Part shown: piece by piece, positions 21,532 to 32,982 of the stretch
Layout of the letters: each line of letters opens with the position of its first letter
Position numbering within the stretch: position 1 is the first letter of the stretch
NCBI GenBank assembly: GCA_037176885.1
Contig: JAWWNJ010000022.1
Span: 1,116,001-1,180,000 of the forward strand
DNA length: 64,000 nucleotides
Source: Favolaschia claudopus
Taxonomy: Eukaryota; Basidiomycota; Agaricomycetes; Agaricales; Mycenaceae
Direction: 5' to 3'
Notes under the pieces: generated by a model
The model's database searches: none
Told to the model about the DNA's origin: nothing
Seen by the model: only the letters and a program-made list of their open reading frames with translations
Translations under genes and position numbers: made by a program

Positions 21532-22055
21532 TAGTCTCGGATACCCAGACCTTCCTGCGTAATCCTTGTTGGCGTAGTTTACGCAGAGCCGGAGCTCTTT
21601 CCTAATCCGTAATTCCAATGACAGTTTTGACGTTTGATTGATTTTCGTGATGATGGATGTGGGGACTTAGGAAGGTCTGGGCCACTTCCATTGGACGACC
21701 TACCATAACCCCCACCGAGCTCATTGCGTCGCGTGTATGCTTTGAATTGTAGCCATATTCAATGGCTGCGCGCCACCGCGCATCATGTAGGAGCTGTTGA
21801 GAGCGCTCGCGGAGGGCGGGGTGACGAGGTGGCGGCGGACGCGAGCGAACGAAGTGGACGCAGTGACGCGCGAAGCGGGTTATGGTAGGTGCCCCAATGG
21901 AAGTGGCCCAGACGTTCCTACGCCCTTGTTCCGATCACCCTCAAAATCAATCAAACGCCAAAACCTGTCATTGAAATTACAGATTAGGAAGTAGCTCCGA
22001 GATATCTAATCTCGCCCTCTCGGACTGCGGAGGAACGTCTGGGTATCCGAGACTA
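21532..22055. mobile_element. Mutator-like foldback element, 9-bp target repeat
   Basis: A 524-bp element with ends TAGTCTCGGATACCCAGAC and its reverse complement. The exact 9-bp direct repeat TATAGTTAT flanks it on both sides (21523-21531 and 22056-22064). The inverted ends extend about 190-200 bp inwards with substitutions (for example GTTTGATTGATTTT, GGGCCACTTCCATTGG and CCTACCATAACCC in both arms). Long inverted ends with a 9-bp duplication are the hallmark of Mutator-like elements. Each arm also contains its own 12-bp inverted repeat (see findings). No transposase is encoded. Confidence 0.87.
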
Positions 22056-22593
22056 TATAGTTATAGAGTCTAGTAGATCTTTGCAATGATATTTGGGTCA
22101 AGACGACATCTGTGTAATTGTGAAAATTGAAGAATTGAAGAATTTGAGCGGAACTTCGGTCAATCCTCCGCCCTGATCATAACAACTTTGAGTGCGCTGA
22201 ACCGTTACTACTGCTGAAGCGCTGAAGTTCACTTGAGGCCTGGCAAGCGCGTCCTGCGTCCTCAATGTGTTCGAATTCGTCCGTTCCGAAGTGAGGTGTT
22301 ATTCTTGAATTGGAGAATTATCCACAAATCTTCCCGGGAGGTTCTGGTCTTGAATGGGAGACCGAGGACCCAAAATTCCGATGTTTTTCTCTCTTTCATT
22401 GAGCTTGAACGTCGGAACTGGCGTTAGGTCGAAGGACCTTGACGACTCTGGGTCGAACGGATGTGTATATCGCACTTTTTATCTGTCGTGATAAACAGCA
22501 GCGTAAGATTCGCGGTGAACATCTTCAACTCCAGTACCGGCGCCATTAAGGGCCGGAGTAGGGTCTTGTCATTTCGGCCATGATAGTTATGAC
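22056..22593. other. intergenic, no gene recognised
   Basis: About 530 bp between the foldback element and the stop of SDR copy B. No convincing coding frame or repeat was seen. Confidence 0.3.
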
Positions 22594-23626
22594 TTAAATC
22601 CACTGCTTGTTCCCATGTTGAGAAACAGATGCGCCCGACTGCTCCACTGTCCACCTTCCTATCACCTCCAACTGCATCTTGACAGAAACCTCAGGTGAGA
22701 TGAGGCCCTTGTAGTCGGGCGCGTACTTGGCAATCGCAGCCGCCAGCATCTCCGTCTCCGGCGACACTGTTATCGCATCAATTAGCGAATGTGTATGTGT
22801 ATGAAGCGAAATGGAATTAGAAACAAACCAGCGAGCATATCCGTCGCGACTACTCCAGGACTGATGCAAAGGAAGGTAAAACCCATCGACTTGTACTGCG
22901 CCGCGTACTTGGCCACGACCATAGTCAATGCGGCTTTGGAGATGGAATAACTTGCCGCTCCGATGGCTTCCGCTTGAACTGTGAAATCTGTATCGCCCAG
23001 AAGGCTGTTAAGGCAGACAACTTTCTTGGCAGAACCATTCTTGAGAAGAGGGAGGAACGCGTTGGTAGAGTGCACAACCCTGATGGTGTTGGTTCGGAAC
23101 TTTCGTAGGCAATTGGAATCAGGCTTGGAACTCTTGAGATATACTCACGTTGTCGAGCAAATCGTGTTCGAACGCCTCCGGACTTGGACTGAGTAACGGT
23201 TAGACAACTCCAGCGCATTGACTGCAGCGACATACAAGTTGTCCAGCGTAAATCCAGGATGATTAGTCTTGCCGGCATTGTTGATTAAATAATCTAGCTT
23301 GTTGTTCGTAGCCTTTGCGACCTCGGCCGCTGCAAGCTGGAAATTTTTAAAATCTGCTTTCGATTCGGAAGACTGGCAGCAGACCTGGAGGGCTTTCGCA
23401 TTCGTGACGTCCGCCTCTAAGACGACGACGTTGGCTCTCGCCAGCTCGTGTAGCTTGGTGGCACCTTGTTTATTGCGAACGAGGGCAAAAACAGAGTTCT
23501 TGCTGTCGGCGCTGAGTTGCTTGACAAATTCAAGCTGCGATCACGGTCAGATACAGAAACGACACGAGCACTCGAAGCACAGACTCCGATGCCTCTCGCA
23601 GCGCCGGTGACAACGTAGGATGACAT
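22594..23626 (-). CDS. short-chain dehydrogenase/reductase, copy B
   Basis: Inverted paralogue of the gene at 18197-19241, with the same exon layout. It begins MSSYVVTGAARGIG (cofactor site), continues with ADSKNSVFALVRNKQGATK, KLDYLINNAGKTNHPG, NTIRVVHSTNAFLPLLKNG, AKKVVCLNSLLGDTDFTVQ, ASYSISKAALTMVVAKYAA and FLCISPGVVATDMLAG, and ends GNKQWI at 22594. Catalytic Ser, Tyr and Lys are kept, so it should be active. Differences from copy A cluster near the catalytic Ser (ALADVELTVQV versus LLGDTDFTVQA) and in the C-terminal helix, where three or so residues are missing, hinting at changed substrate preference (inference). Confidence 0.88.
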
Positions 23627-24200
23627 GTTTCAAGGTCGGGAAAGACTTTCAAGCGTTGAGGAGGATGTATTTATGCAGGGAACGAGATTTTATAGTCAGC
23701 TGTTTCAAGGTTGGGGATCTTGAAAGGTGGGCATGATGAACTGGTGGCGTCGGTAAAGTGGACGAGATTTTATAGACAGCTGTTCGGGTCATGCTCAAGC
23801 AGGCAAGCGGACCTTCGTAGAACGATCAGCGGAAGTGAGACGAACGACAGAAAAGGACTGTGTGCGCCTATATGAAGTGAAGGGAGCGTCCGGGACCGAA
23901 TATTGTATTTCTGCGGGGGTCTATTGTCAGCAGGTGAATGCTTGAATTGCCGTAACGTACCAATCCAACATCTCTGCCCGCTTGGTACGTAGAAGGTTAG
24001 GAAGACCGGTTCGCTTCCCTTCAACCTTCAGCCGGATTGTCTGGCGAATGAACCGATTTTGCAAGACAGAGCAGCATTTAAGCGGAGGCCGGAGGCCTGA
24101 ATGGTTCCATGGATGTGAATCCGGCTGAGTGTTCGGTTTCAAAATGGCTCTGCCTACGGCTCCGTGGATACAAGATCAAGCTTCGGAAAGCACTGTATCG
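22594..24200 (-). repeat. inverted duplication, right arm
   Basis: Reverse-strand counterpart of 17540-19241. It holds SDR copy B, its promoter and, at about 24130-24200, a remnant of the 3' tail of the small hypothetical gene found next to copy A (ACGGAGCCG and GCCATTTTGAAA conserved). The neighbouring gene is otherwise missing on this side, so this arm looks like the derived copy. Confidence 0.75.
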
Positions 24201-25004
24201 CAGCACCGAGCGAGCAAAGGAGTTTGACGCAGTCAGGAGGAAGCGGGAAAGAGCTTAAACCAAGAACTGATTCCTCTCATCCCATGTCGATGACGAGATT
24301 TGCCGTTCCGTTGACAATTCGAGAAGTTTCAGATACATTGGTGTAACGTCAGAAAGACTGAAACTCTTCCCTGGCTTCCGAGCGCGGGAGGGGAGAATAC
24401 GAAGATGTCCAGGGAGCTCAGGCTATCCAAATCGCGTGGAAATCGTAAGATATTGGGCCATTAATCCAGAAAAGTAGCGTTGAGATGCAGACAGTGAGGA
24501 GCATGCGCAGAGATCTGCCGTCGAATTTTAGGCGGTGATCCAAAGAAAATTTGACACAGCGATCCAGGAGTTCGACCAAATCCAAGCAAGTCCCGCAAGA
24601 TGGTGTGTGAGCTGGCACAGTCTTGACAAGTGTCTGCACGTAAATCTCCGACCGATTCTGCTTAGAGTCGAACGGGTGCTTTTGAAGCGGACCTGGGACG
24701 CTCGCAGCGACCAAGTCTCGTCGTCCAATGCTTATTATTGCACGGCAATTTGACGGCGCTCGGAGCTCGGACTGGCAACCCTGAGACATAGAACAAAAGC
24801 GAAAAGCGGTTTGCCACAAGTTGGATTCGTGGGAAGTTCAAGGCGGAACTTTCCTTTCCAGGAAATTTTCAAGGTCTCCAATAACGAATTGAAACTCTGT
24901 ACTAAGGTACCAATAAATCATGTTTCTAAGTTAGCTACGTACGAAGCGGGGAGTGAGCAAAGAGTGTGGTGCTGAAAACAGCCAGATAAACGAAGATGAC
25001 GAGC
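24201..25004. other. intergenic, no gene recognised
   Basis: About 800 bp between the right duplication arm and the stop of the next gene. Frames on both strands (for example 24418-24819 minus) have no domain signature. Nothing further can be supported. Confidence 0.3.
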
Positions 25005-26792
25005 TCAAACCGTCTTTTTTCCTTCCGGCGATCGGACAGAAATTATTTCACTCGAGATTGTAACCTCGCCGCTCACCGTCAGCCGATCTATTAGCACGTC
25101 GCCGAGGGCCGTCGCAGGTGTCAACACCCCACCGCGACGTCCGATGGCTGGCAGGGCGTTACGGTCGTTCAGCGCTAGCGCTAGCGCTGCCTCCGAAATC
25201 AACACTGTGATACCATAAGGTTCTCAAACTTGAGCATCCGAACAACAGAGGCACATACCAGAGGTGAGTTTGTACCCCGGATCGCCCTTGCCAGTAAGAA
25301 CGGTCTTAACCTGCAGCGGTGAAGCGCCAGAGGAAGGCAAGGCGGTAGTGATGTTGGTTATCTTCAAGTAACCATTATTCCTCACGCTAACAAGGAGTGG
25401 AGAATCGTCAGCAGGATACGTGAAGCCAGCGCAAAAGACCCACGATTCGGATGGGCCGTCTCCTGACTTGGGAAGCACTTTCTTAATGAGCCACCGCAGC
25501 TAGATTACGATCAAAATTTGCGTGCTCAGCAACGAATCCAGGGATCAAGTGCTTACAGGAGCAACAAGCATGGCCCCGAGACCGATAGCCATTCCGACGG
25601 TCAATATTATGGCGCGTACTGTCCCACCGGTAACCAGGAATTCGTCGTATTGGAATGCTGGGCCGTAATGAAGTTGCGACTTATTTTCGGCGGCTTCCAA
25701 TTCAAATAGACCCCAAGAACGTTGCACGACAGAACGATCGGGTTGCGCCATAAAATAAGTTGCACCGATGATAGTCTTGCGAATGTCCGGAACAAAAAGG
25801 CGGTAGATGAGTGGCCGTCGAGGCGGGGGTTTTCCGACACCTTGACTCGGATGAGCGCGCCCTGGAGCAGAAGAAGAAGACCTTACATGGACTAAGCGAA
25901 TAGTCAAGTCCGGCCACCCGCAATTCTTCCTTTTGAACTTGCTCAAGCATTGTAATTCCCGTGTTGATTGTGCCCCCAGAGAATCCGCCTCTTATAGAAT
26001 ACGCGGATAATGAAGTATCAATGCCGACATGCTGGTCCGAGTTGTGGTTTCGAAGAGTTTTGCTAGCAATATATGGCACAAGATCGGCTGGCATGGAGTC
26101 CAATCCAGAAGCCGGTATGATGATTGCGCCTGTTTTGCTTGCGGCGTAGTGGTAACTAACGGAGGGGTTAGCGTATGCAGACAGCCCTCTTTGACTGCGA
26201 ATGAACTGGGCACATACGTTGTTATGATGCGCTTAACCCAATGAGGCTCTCCAGTAAGGTCAACATCTACGAGCGTCAAGCGAAAATCTTGTGTTTGGAA
26301 CAGAAAACGCACAATGAACACCATGTTTCACGCATGCTCTATGCTTTTCTGTCAAAATCAAGTCAAATACTCGAGGGACAAGACCTACTTCACCACCGGA
26401 GTACCTAAACATGAATACACCAGTCAGCCAAGGGGGAGACATGAACAGATTTTACAATGTACCCCATAGATAAAATGGTCCGACAGTATTTATCACCACA
26501 GTCACTTCTTTCTTCGCAAGTATAGCTTCCAGTTGCTCTTCCTGCGTTGTATCGACAACGTGCAGTTCCACAGAAGTACCGATATCAAGTGCTGCAACAA
26601 CCGCATCTAGACGAGCCTTGGACCGAGCTCCCAGAGCAAGATTGAACGATGCACCGTCCCGATGTCCGGCCAAATATTGCGAAATGAGCTTTCCTGTAAA
26701 GCCTACGATAACTCTTGAGCGTCGATGCGGTTATAGGGTTGCCAGACGGTACCCGTTGCCCCAAGAATGAGAATCGTGGGTTTCTTGGCCAT
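25005..26792 (-). CDS. saccharopine dehydrogenase-like oxidoreductase
   Basis: Member of the saccharopine-dehydrogenase-like (SCCPDH/trans-acting enoyl reductase type) oxidoreductases. Spliced exons read MAKKPTILILGATG then FTGKLISQYLAGHRDGASFN (Rossmann fold), LALGARSKARLDAVVAALD, VVINTVGPFYLWGTPVVKAC, VKHGVHYVDLTGEPHWVKRI (family hallmark 'YVDLTGE'), GAIIIPASGLDSMPADLVPY, SAYSIRGGFSGGTINTG, and a C-terminal domain with the hydrophobic segment TVRAIILTVGMAIGLGAMLV, likely membrane- or lipid-droplet-bound. It ends ...GEVTISSEIISVRSPEGKKTV. Six or more introns are needed. It probably uses NAD(P)H; its substrate is unknown and it need not act in lysine metabolism. Length is about 420-430 residues, normal for the family. 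Confidence 0.87.
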
Positions 26793-27157
26793 GGTTGTCG
26801 AGAATGAGACGCGTCACGACTCACGGCCATGCTTTTCATATTTCGAGCGCATGCAGTCTTGCGCCATCAAAGTTCTGGTGGCGCTGCCGCGGCATTATAC
26901 TTACTTGGCAGCAGCGGAATTCCTTCCTTCCCTCCTTCCTCGAAGAATTATCCTTCTCATGCCCTTGGAGCATTTCAGTAAAGACAGAGTGAATTAGACT
27001 ATTGGAAACCCATAGGCGAATACTGTAGTTGGTCCATGTTGTAGGTATCAGCAAATATGCATAGAGATTTGGTCGAATAAATAGGGAAAGGGAAAGCATG
27101 CATTGTTAGACCTTGGTTGGTATATATCTTGAGATTGTGGGAGGATGAACCTTTTGT

Positions 27158-28999
27158 TCAAGCCTTGACCCTTCTGACTTCCCATCTCACCTCCCTCCTC
27201 TCCCCATCCCTCAAAAGAACAACGACCTTTCCACCACCCTCTTCCCAATGATCCACCCTTCTCATTTTAACGCACTTCCACGCAAGGACGCCCGCGACTT
27301 CATCGTTCTTGCGTACACGACTACGATCAGCCATCGACAAATTGGCCGTGGTACTGCTCGAAGTGGCAGCAACCTCGTAGAAGAACCGCACGCCATGGAA
27401 GGTAGTGAGCTCGGGCATCGCAGAAAGCACTTGTGCCCACTCCGCGGCATTGCTAACAGGTGGGCCACGCGATGCGCCTTTCTTGCCTACATCGAGCCAC
27501 ACGAGCCCTGGGGCACACTCTGCAAGGCGACGAATGTCTTCCATCTCGCTCCATCCAGCGAGCTCGATGCGGCGCACGTCGCTGCCATAGAGGCGGAGGC
27601 TCGTCAGGAAACGGTGATCTGCGGTGCTGGTGGTCTCCGAGCATGGGCCTGGGGGACCGGCGAGTCGTAGACCCTTGAGGGTCTCCAAAGGGCGCGGGGC
27701 GTCAGAAGGACAAGAGAGAATTGTAGTTGCCACGTCACGATTACAGTGAAGTTCGCGAAGGTGAGGAAGAGCGTTGGGTGGGAGCGTCAGACGAAGGGAA
27801 GATCCCAGATCGAGATGAAGATGCGTCAGATGCGTGTGTGTAGTGAGGAAGATCGCGGGTGCATCGGCGACGGAGCAACGAAGGTTGGCCAAAGAGAGCG
27901 AAGTCAGATGAGGGAAACGACTGTAGAGCAAGAGTTCATCCGCGGTTGGATGCGCATTCGAAGCATTCCGGGCCTGCGAATAGGCAATGTCGAGGTTCTA
28001 AGAAAGGGTTTAGACTCAACGACGCCGGTATTTAGGAGCAGTTATTACTTCAAGATTAGGACAGTGAGTGAGCATGCCTTCAATGCGGGAAAGTACCGGA
28101 TTTTTCGAGGACCCAAAAGCATGTTTTGTCGACTTGACGGCCACGGATTTGAGATCAGGAAGCTATACATTGACAAATTTCAATATTCAGAAAGGAAAGC
28201 GCAGTAGAAAAAAGGTTGCACGTACGACAATCTGACGACGAGCCTTGGAGGGGGTAGAAGAGCCAGAATCGGAGTCCGTCGAGTCTCCGCCGTTAGAAAA
28301 GACCAAGTTATCACTGATATCCACCTCCTTGAGCGAATGGCACTTTAGCAAAGTAGGCCACACGTTGTCAATCGAGATGGGTGAGTGGTTGCAAGCCCAG
28401 ATAAAGCTATGGAGACTGGTCATTTTGTTCAAGGCGCCAACAAGGAAGCGCTCTTGTTTATCGTGCATGCCAAGCTCGTCATCCGTAGAGTCCATGTCCG
28501 TATCGCTGTTGAGGATATCACTGGGTATAATGAGCTCTGAACTTGAGGCTCTTTCGTCAAGAATCTCTAGGCGACGGACATTGCGCGCAAGCGAGCGGTG
28601 AACCATGAGGTGGTTCCACACACTCAGAGAACTGACTTTGCAACGAATGTGACGGTATTCCATATGACGGGGAAAAGACGATGTCGTGCATTCGTTGGCA
28701 AGACAGTGCAAACGAGAGCAAGTCCTTCTTTGCATCGACATGGAAAGCGATAGAATCTAAAATTTCAGTAGGGTTGGCGAGTAATCGTGCGGCTGGAAGT
28801 GCAAGCCCAACGAAGGGCTCAACGATATTTAGAAGATGAAGCGACAACTTGTGCTCTTCCGGCGTCAATCTGAGATGCGGGATAGTTCAGTTCGATTGTC
28901 GAATCGAAAAAATACAAGGCAAGGCAAGAACCTGAACTGACAACCCCCAATCCGAGACGGCAACGACCCTAAAATTTTCAGGAGGACGTTGAACGCCAT
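27158..28999 (-). CDS. F-box/LRR-like protein, one apparent frameshift
   Basis: The start exon MAFNVLLKILGSLPSRIGGC is joined to LTPEEHKLSLHLLNIVEPFV and an F-box-like helix set, LLANPTEILDSIAFHVDAKK and LLSFALSCQRMHDIV. The frame then changes by one base at a TTTTCCCC run (28669-28676) to PRHMEYRHIRCKVSSLSVWN, which is the expected family continuation. LRR-like segments follow (LARNVRRLEILDER, HSLKEVDISDN, FPHLTSLSLANLRC, HLTHLHLDLGSSLRLTLP, FLTSLRLYGSDVRRIELAG) to the stop at 27158. F-box proteins recruit substrates to SCF ubiquitin ligases. The one-base shift is not explained by a splice site, so this is either a sequence error or a recent knock-out. Confidence 0.68.
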
Positions 29000-29446
29000 A
29001 AAAGGGTCGGTTCGGTCGTATGAGTTCAAATTGGTATCAACCGCCTGGGTCGTCCTGGCATGGTGCGCTTGACGGTTCTTCAAGGTTGACGCTTTGACCG
29101 CCGGGGCCTTGACCCGGGTAAAGGAGAGTTTGGGCGACTCTGGACGAGTCGCCATCGTCGCTATCGACATCAGGGCGTGGCACGTCACAATCTGTTGTGA
29201 CCTGCTGCACACGCGAGCACCGTGATCGTGACCCGACGCGTCTTGTCGCGTCCAAAAACGGTGATAAGTATCGTGCAAAAAATTTGGAACACGTAGATCA
29301 ATGTCATTTGAGAACTATTTCAGCTTGGTACAGCGAAGAATTTTTATGTGTTGTTTCATTACCTTTCTGCTCGAGTAATGGGCAGCACCGGCAATCGCAG
29401 CGGGAAACGTCGCCCAGTCCTCTGCGTGATCTCAATTGTCCGGGAG
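29000..29446. other. intergenic before the duplicated units
   Basis: About 450 bp between the F-box/LRR gene start and the left edge of duplication unit 1. It contains the promoter of the minus-strand gene. No other feature was recognised. Confidence 0.3.
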
Positions 29447-29703
29447 ACGGCTGCAGCACGCGAATCGCGACATGGCTTCTGAGACGAGGTATATAATAAT
29501 ATATTGGACAGGCCGAATATGTCGCACAGTACAACCCTGGTCGGAAGTACCTCCTCCTTCTGCCTCTACATGCACCAACAGAGGAGACCTGCTAAATGTA
29601 TGTGTTTCCGCACCCAGCTGTAGGGTCTAAAACAGCGCAGCTTGCCATGATTCATGACACAGGGACACGCCCTGTTGGACGATCAACGAGGCAAGGACTG
29701 GTG

Positions 29704-30840
29704 CTAGTCCCGTGGCTCGTAAGCGTCAACGTCGAAAGATGGAATGGAGGGAAATGCTTCATGGTACGCCTTCATTGAGGTGCGTGCCGATATGATTTGC
29801 AGATTTTGAAGTTGGCATCCAGATTTGGATATAAATGCTTGGAGTGACTCGATGCACTGTGAATCCGATGAGCCGAGGAGGCTTTCTCCCAGGCGCAAGG
29901 AAACGAGAGCAGGAGTGACGAAAATTTTGATCAGATTCGGATTGCAGTTGAGGGATGGCACGGAAGGTCAGTGACTGTAGATGCAACAGCTCAACATCCG
30001 CGTCTCTAGAGAGCTGCACCTGTGGGCCATGTACGTCGAGGGTGAGATTCACCAGGAGTGTGGCTTGTTTTAATATAGGCACATAGTCCGCTGCATGCAT
30101 TCTATCAAGCTGCAGCGACGTCAAATGAGACCAGGGGAAGGTAATGCCGATCGATTCCAAGGTCCCTAGCTGTAATGAGCGCAGCAGAGGGAGATCCTGC
30201 CTCTGGAAAGGGACAAGTTCCCCAGTCGAGTCAGCCCCACGATGGGCAGATCTAACCCATAAATTTAGCGTTGCGGAGCACAGCGGCATGGGCCCCATTG
30301 ATTAAATCCAGTTGGCTGGCACTGGAAAGGTTATAGTTTTGACATGCTCCCAGCGCGTACGATATTCGATGAGGGTCGAAAGTATGCGGGGGTGAGGCAG
30401 CATCTGCACTTTCGTTATCGCAGTCGTAGCGAAAAGAGAGCGGCAAAGACCCGGATCTCTCTAGCCACAACGACGTAAACGATGGAGCCGACGCTACACA
30501 AAACTTCTTGGCGGCAACTGGGAAATAAGCTAGATTTATGGCTCGCCATAGCTGGGGGGTGGAGCAGGCGATTTCGCGCCATCGGCGGCAGATGTGTGTC
30601 AGAATGAAGGGTGAACGGAAGCCAGCCAATGGAGGAGTTTCTGGATATGCTGGAGAAAGCGCACGAAGACTTCCGCAACAATCTCGCTTGGCAGAGTCAC
30701 GACCGGGTACTTGTATGAGTTGAGACGTTTTTGAACGGCTCTTTAGCCGTGCGTAGCGCATATACTTGTGTCCGAAGATCGAGAATTTCAGCGTTGTTCT
30801 CCACTATGAGAGTGCGGTTGATCTCCATGAATTCCAGCAT
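29704..30840 (-). pseudogene. F-box-like protein A1, frameshifted
   Basis: Decayed paralogue of the intact gene at 33326-34465. It starts MLEFMEINRTLIVENNAEIL, but the frame breaks near 30735 (one base missing in AAAGAGCC-GTTC) and again near 30651 (one C missing before AGCATATCC). Further breaks occur near 30375-30390 and around 30295, and in the LRR-like part near 29960. Conserved pieces remain readable in different frames: PFILTHICRRWREIACSTPQ, FPWSHLTSLQLDRMHAADYV, IKIFVTPALVSLRLGESLL, FPSIPSFDVDAYEPRD. A full F-box protein cannot be made. Confidence 0.85.
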
Positions 30841-31306
30841 GGTGAAAGTGGGATGGGTGTCAGTTGGCTGAGGGAAAGCTCGAGATTGCGCAACGAGAGT
30901 GGGCTAGCCTGTCTCGCCCTTTCGCAGGGAGAATGCGGATTTCCGAGTAACAAGCTCAGAGGAAATGATGGATTGGAGAAATATGGAAACAAAGTCTGTT
31001 GCCAGCTAGCCAGTGTTGGCTGGTCGAGTTTTGGTCGAGTTCGAACTTGAAAATTTTGAGCGCGTGACACAGTCACCTAAGGTCACGCCATTCCTCAAGG
31101 CACTTGGCCATGGTCAAGCGTCTCAAATCGAAGACTATGAGGCTAGTAGTATGAGAGAAATTCGCTGTCTAAGCAAGTAAGATACCCGTGTTCGGCGCGT
31201 TTCGCGGCTTTAATCTCTTGATTGGAACCAAACTTGGGATCCTCTGGAACGGACGAATTAATTATCCAGACTCCAGAGCCCACCCCACGACCTGTTTCGC
31301 CCGAGC

Positions 31307-32509
31307 TCACTCGAGCCAGGAGCAGTCCGAATCGCTATCGCTAGACGCATATTCATAATAATACTCATCTGCATAACTAGGTGATAGCTCAATGTTGACT
31401 GTGGGTATTGAGGGAAACACCTTGCATAACGCCTCGTCGGAAATCTCCTCAACCGACTCCGTGATCTCCAATTCGCGAAGCTTGCATCCAGATTTCACAA
31501 TGAATGCTGCAAGCGATTCGATCTGCCCGAGCTCGGTATCGCCCTCGAGGGAGTTTTCGTGCACCTGTAAGCGAACGAGACCCGGAGTAACAAGGAGTCC
31601 GAGAAACGCTTGATTCCTGTCGATGTTGTTCTCGATGACCAGCGACTCTAGGTACGGCAGCACAATGTCCGTGTCAACCAATGGAGTGTCCGGCGCAAAT
31701 ACATCGAGTTTGAGGTGGACGAGCCGTGAAGTCTGCTTCAAAGCAGACATGTAGTCCGGCGAATGTAGTCGTTTCAAATGGAGTGATGTCAATTGAGACC
31801 ATGGGAAAGTAACGCTGAGCGGTGAAGAGCATTCGAGCCGTAGTGAGCGCAGAAGAGGGAGGTCCTGGCTATGGAAAATGACAGGACTAAACTCGGTCCC
31901 TTGTAAGTGTAGATGGAGCTCGCGAAGGACTGGCATGGGGCCGACAATCGTATTCAGCTGAGCCCCGGACACATAGAGTATGAGGTACTCGAAGAATGAG
32001 CGGTGGGGGACGAGGGTCGAAATTAAGGGAAGAGAAACTCCGTCCGCGTTTCTGTCGTCATAACGAATGTGAAAGTGGCATAGAGCTCGACCTATCTAAC
32101 CATAAAGAAGCTAGAAAGGTGGCCGATCTGGCATCGATACTAGTCCGCCATTTCCGACAGAGAGTCAGATCGATGGCCCTCCAGAGAGCAGGGGTTGCAT
32201 GCGCAATTTTGCGCCATTGGCTGCAGACCTGCGCTAGAGCGAGTGGCGAATATATCCCCGTCAGCGACGGATGAATCGGGTACGATGGGGCGATATGCAA
32301 GAAAGATTTCATGGACGATTCTTGCTCGACAGTGTGGTGACTGGGTACTTGTATGAATTTAGCAGTTCCTGGGCCGACTTGTTCGTGGCAAGTAGCGCAG
32401 ATATCCGGGCCTCGAGCTCAGCAATTCGAGCATCCTTCTCTGCTAGAAAAGCGCGATCCTGTTCCATGAAGTCCAGCATGACGAGCGGAACAGAGATGAG
32501 ATTGATCAT
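31307..32509 (-). pseudogene. F-box-like protein B1, three one-base insertions
   Basis: Paralogue of 34895-36153. The coiled-coil start (FMEQDRAFLAEKDARIAELE) runs into a premature stop because of an extra base at about 32320. A second extra base lies near 32300 and a third near 32070; together they restore frame, so the downstream part from SGAQLNTIVGPMPVLREL to DSDSDCSWLE stays open. Between the shifts the expected peptide YSPLALAQVCSQWRKIAH is read in another frame. The original start codon is also poorly conserved. Classified as a pseudogene unless these single-base differences are sequencing errors. Confidence 0.8.
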
Positions 32510-32580
32510 GAATATTCGAATGCCAAGTGGTTTGCGTCGGGATCTCGGACCGATGAGCCGGACATTTCCAAATTTTCACC

Positions 32581-32982
32581 ATGACACACCCCGGACCTTC
32601 CCTGCCGCCCCCCAGCAAGAAACGAAAAAGTCAAAAAGATTTAGAGTTTACCAAGTCCGTAAAACAACTCGAAGCCCAACTTACGGCTGCCGCGACCTCT
32701 AACGGTTCTTTGAATCCGTTAGCGGACCTACTCGAGCTTGCATTCAAGGCCAACGATGCCCAGGACACTTTCAAGGCTCTATATGCTCTTTACCGGGTCT
32801 TTGTTTTCATTATAACGGGCGGGAAGCTTGCTTCAGGAGGCGACGCGGCAGCTAAAGTTGTGAAAACATGGATCTGGGAGCGGCTTCATTCGTATATCGA
32901 CTTTTTGTGCGGCCTGTTGAAAGATGAAGAAAATGTGTTACGGGTGGGTGGGGTATTTTTATTCTATTGCAATTCCATGTAG
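32581..32982 (+). pseudogene. truncated NOC4 copy (first exon only)
   Basis: Copy of NOC4 exon 1 (compare 36257 onward). It encodes MTHPGPSLPPPSKKRKSQKD, FTKSVKQLE, SNGSLNPLADLLELAFKAND and WIWERLHSYIDFLCGLLKDE, then reads into the old intron and stops after about 133 residues. The rest of NOC4, including the conserved C-terminal domain, is absent: the duplication ends just inside intron 1. About 17 of 121 residues differ from the full gene, yet no indel or stop has arisen. Its promoter is shared head-to-head with the decayed F-box B1. It could be an expressed short protein or a fossil. Confidence 0.75.

Noticed and set aside
24418..24819. 133-codon minus-strand frame between SDR-B and the oxidoreductase
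   Set aside because: Composition is Cys/Arg/Ser-rich like random sequence, and a competing plus-strand frame overlaps it.
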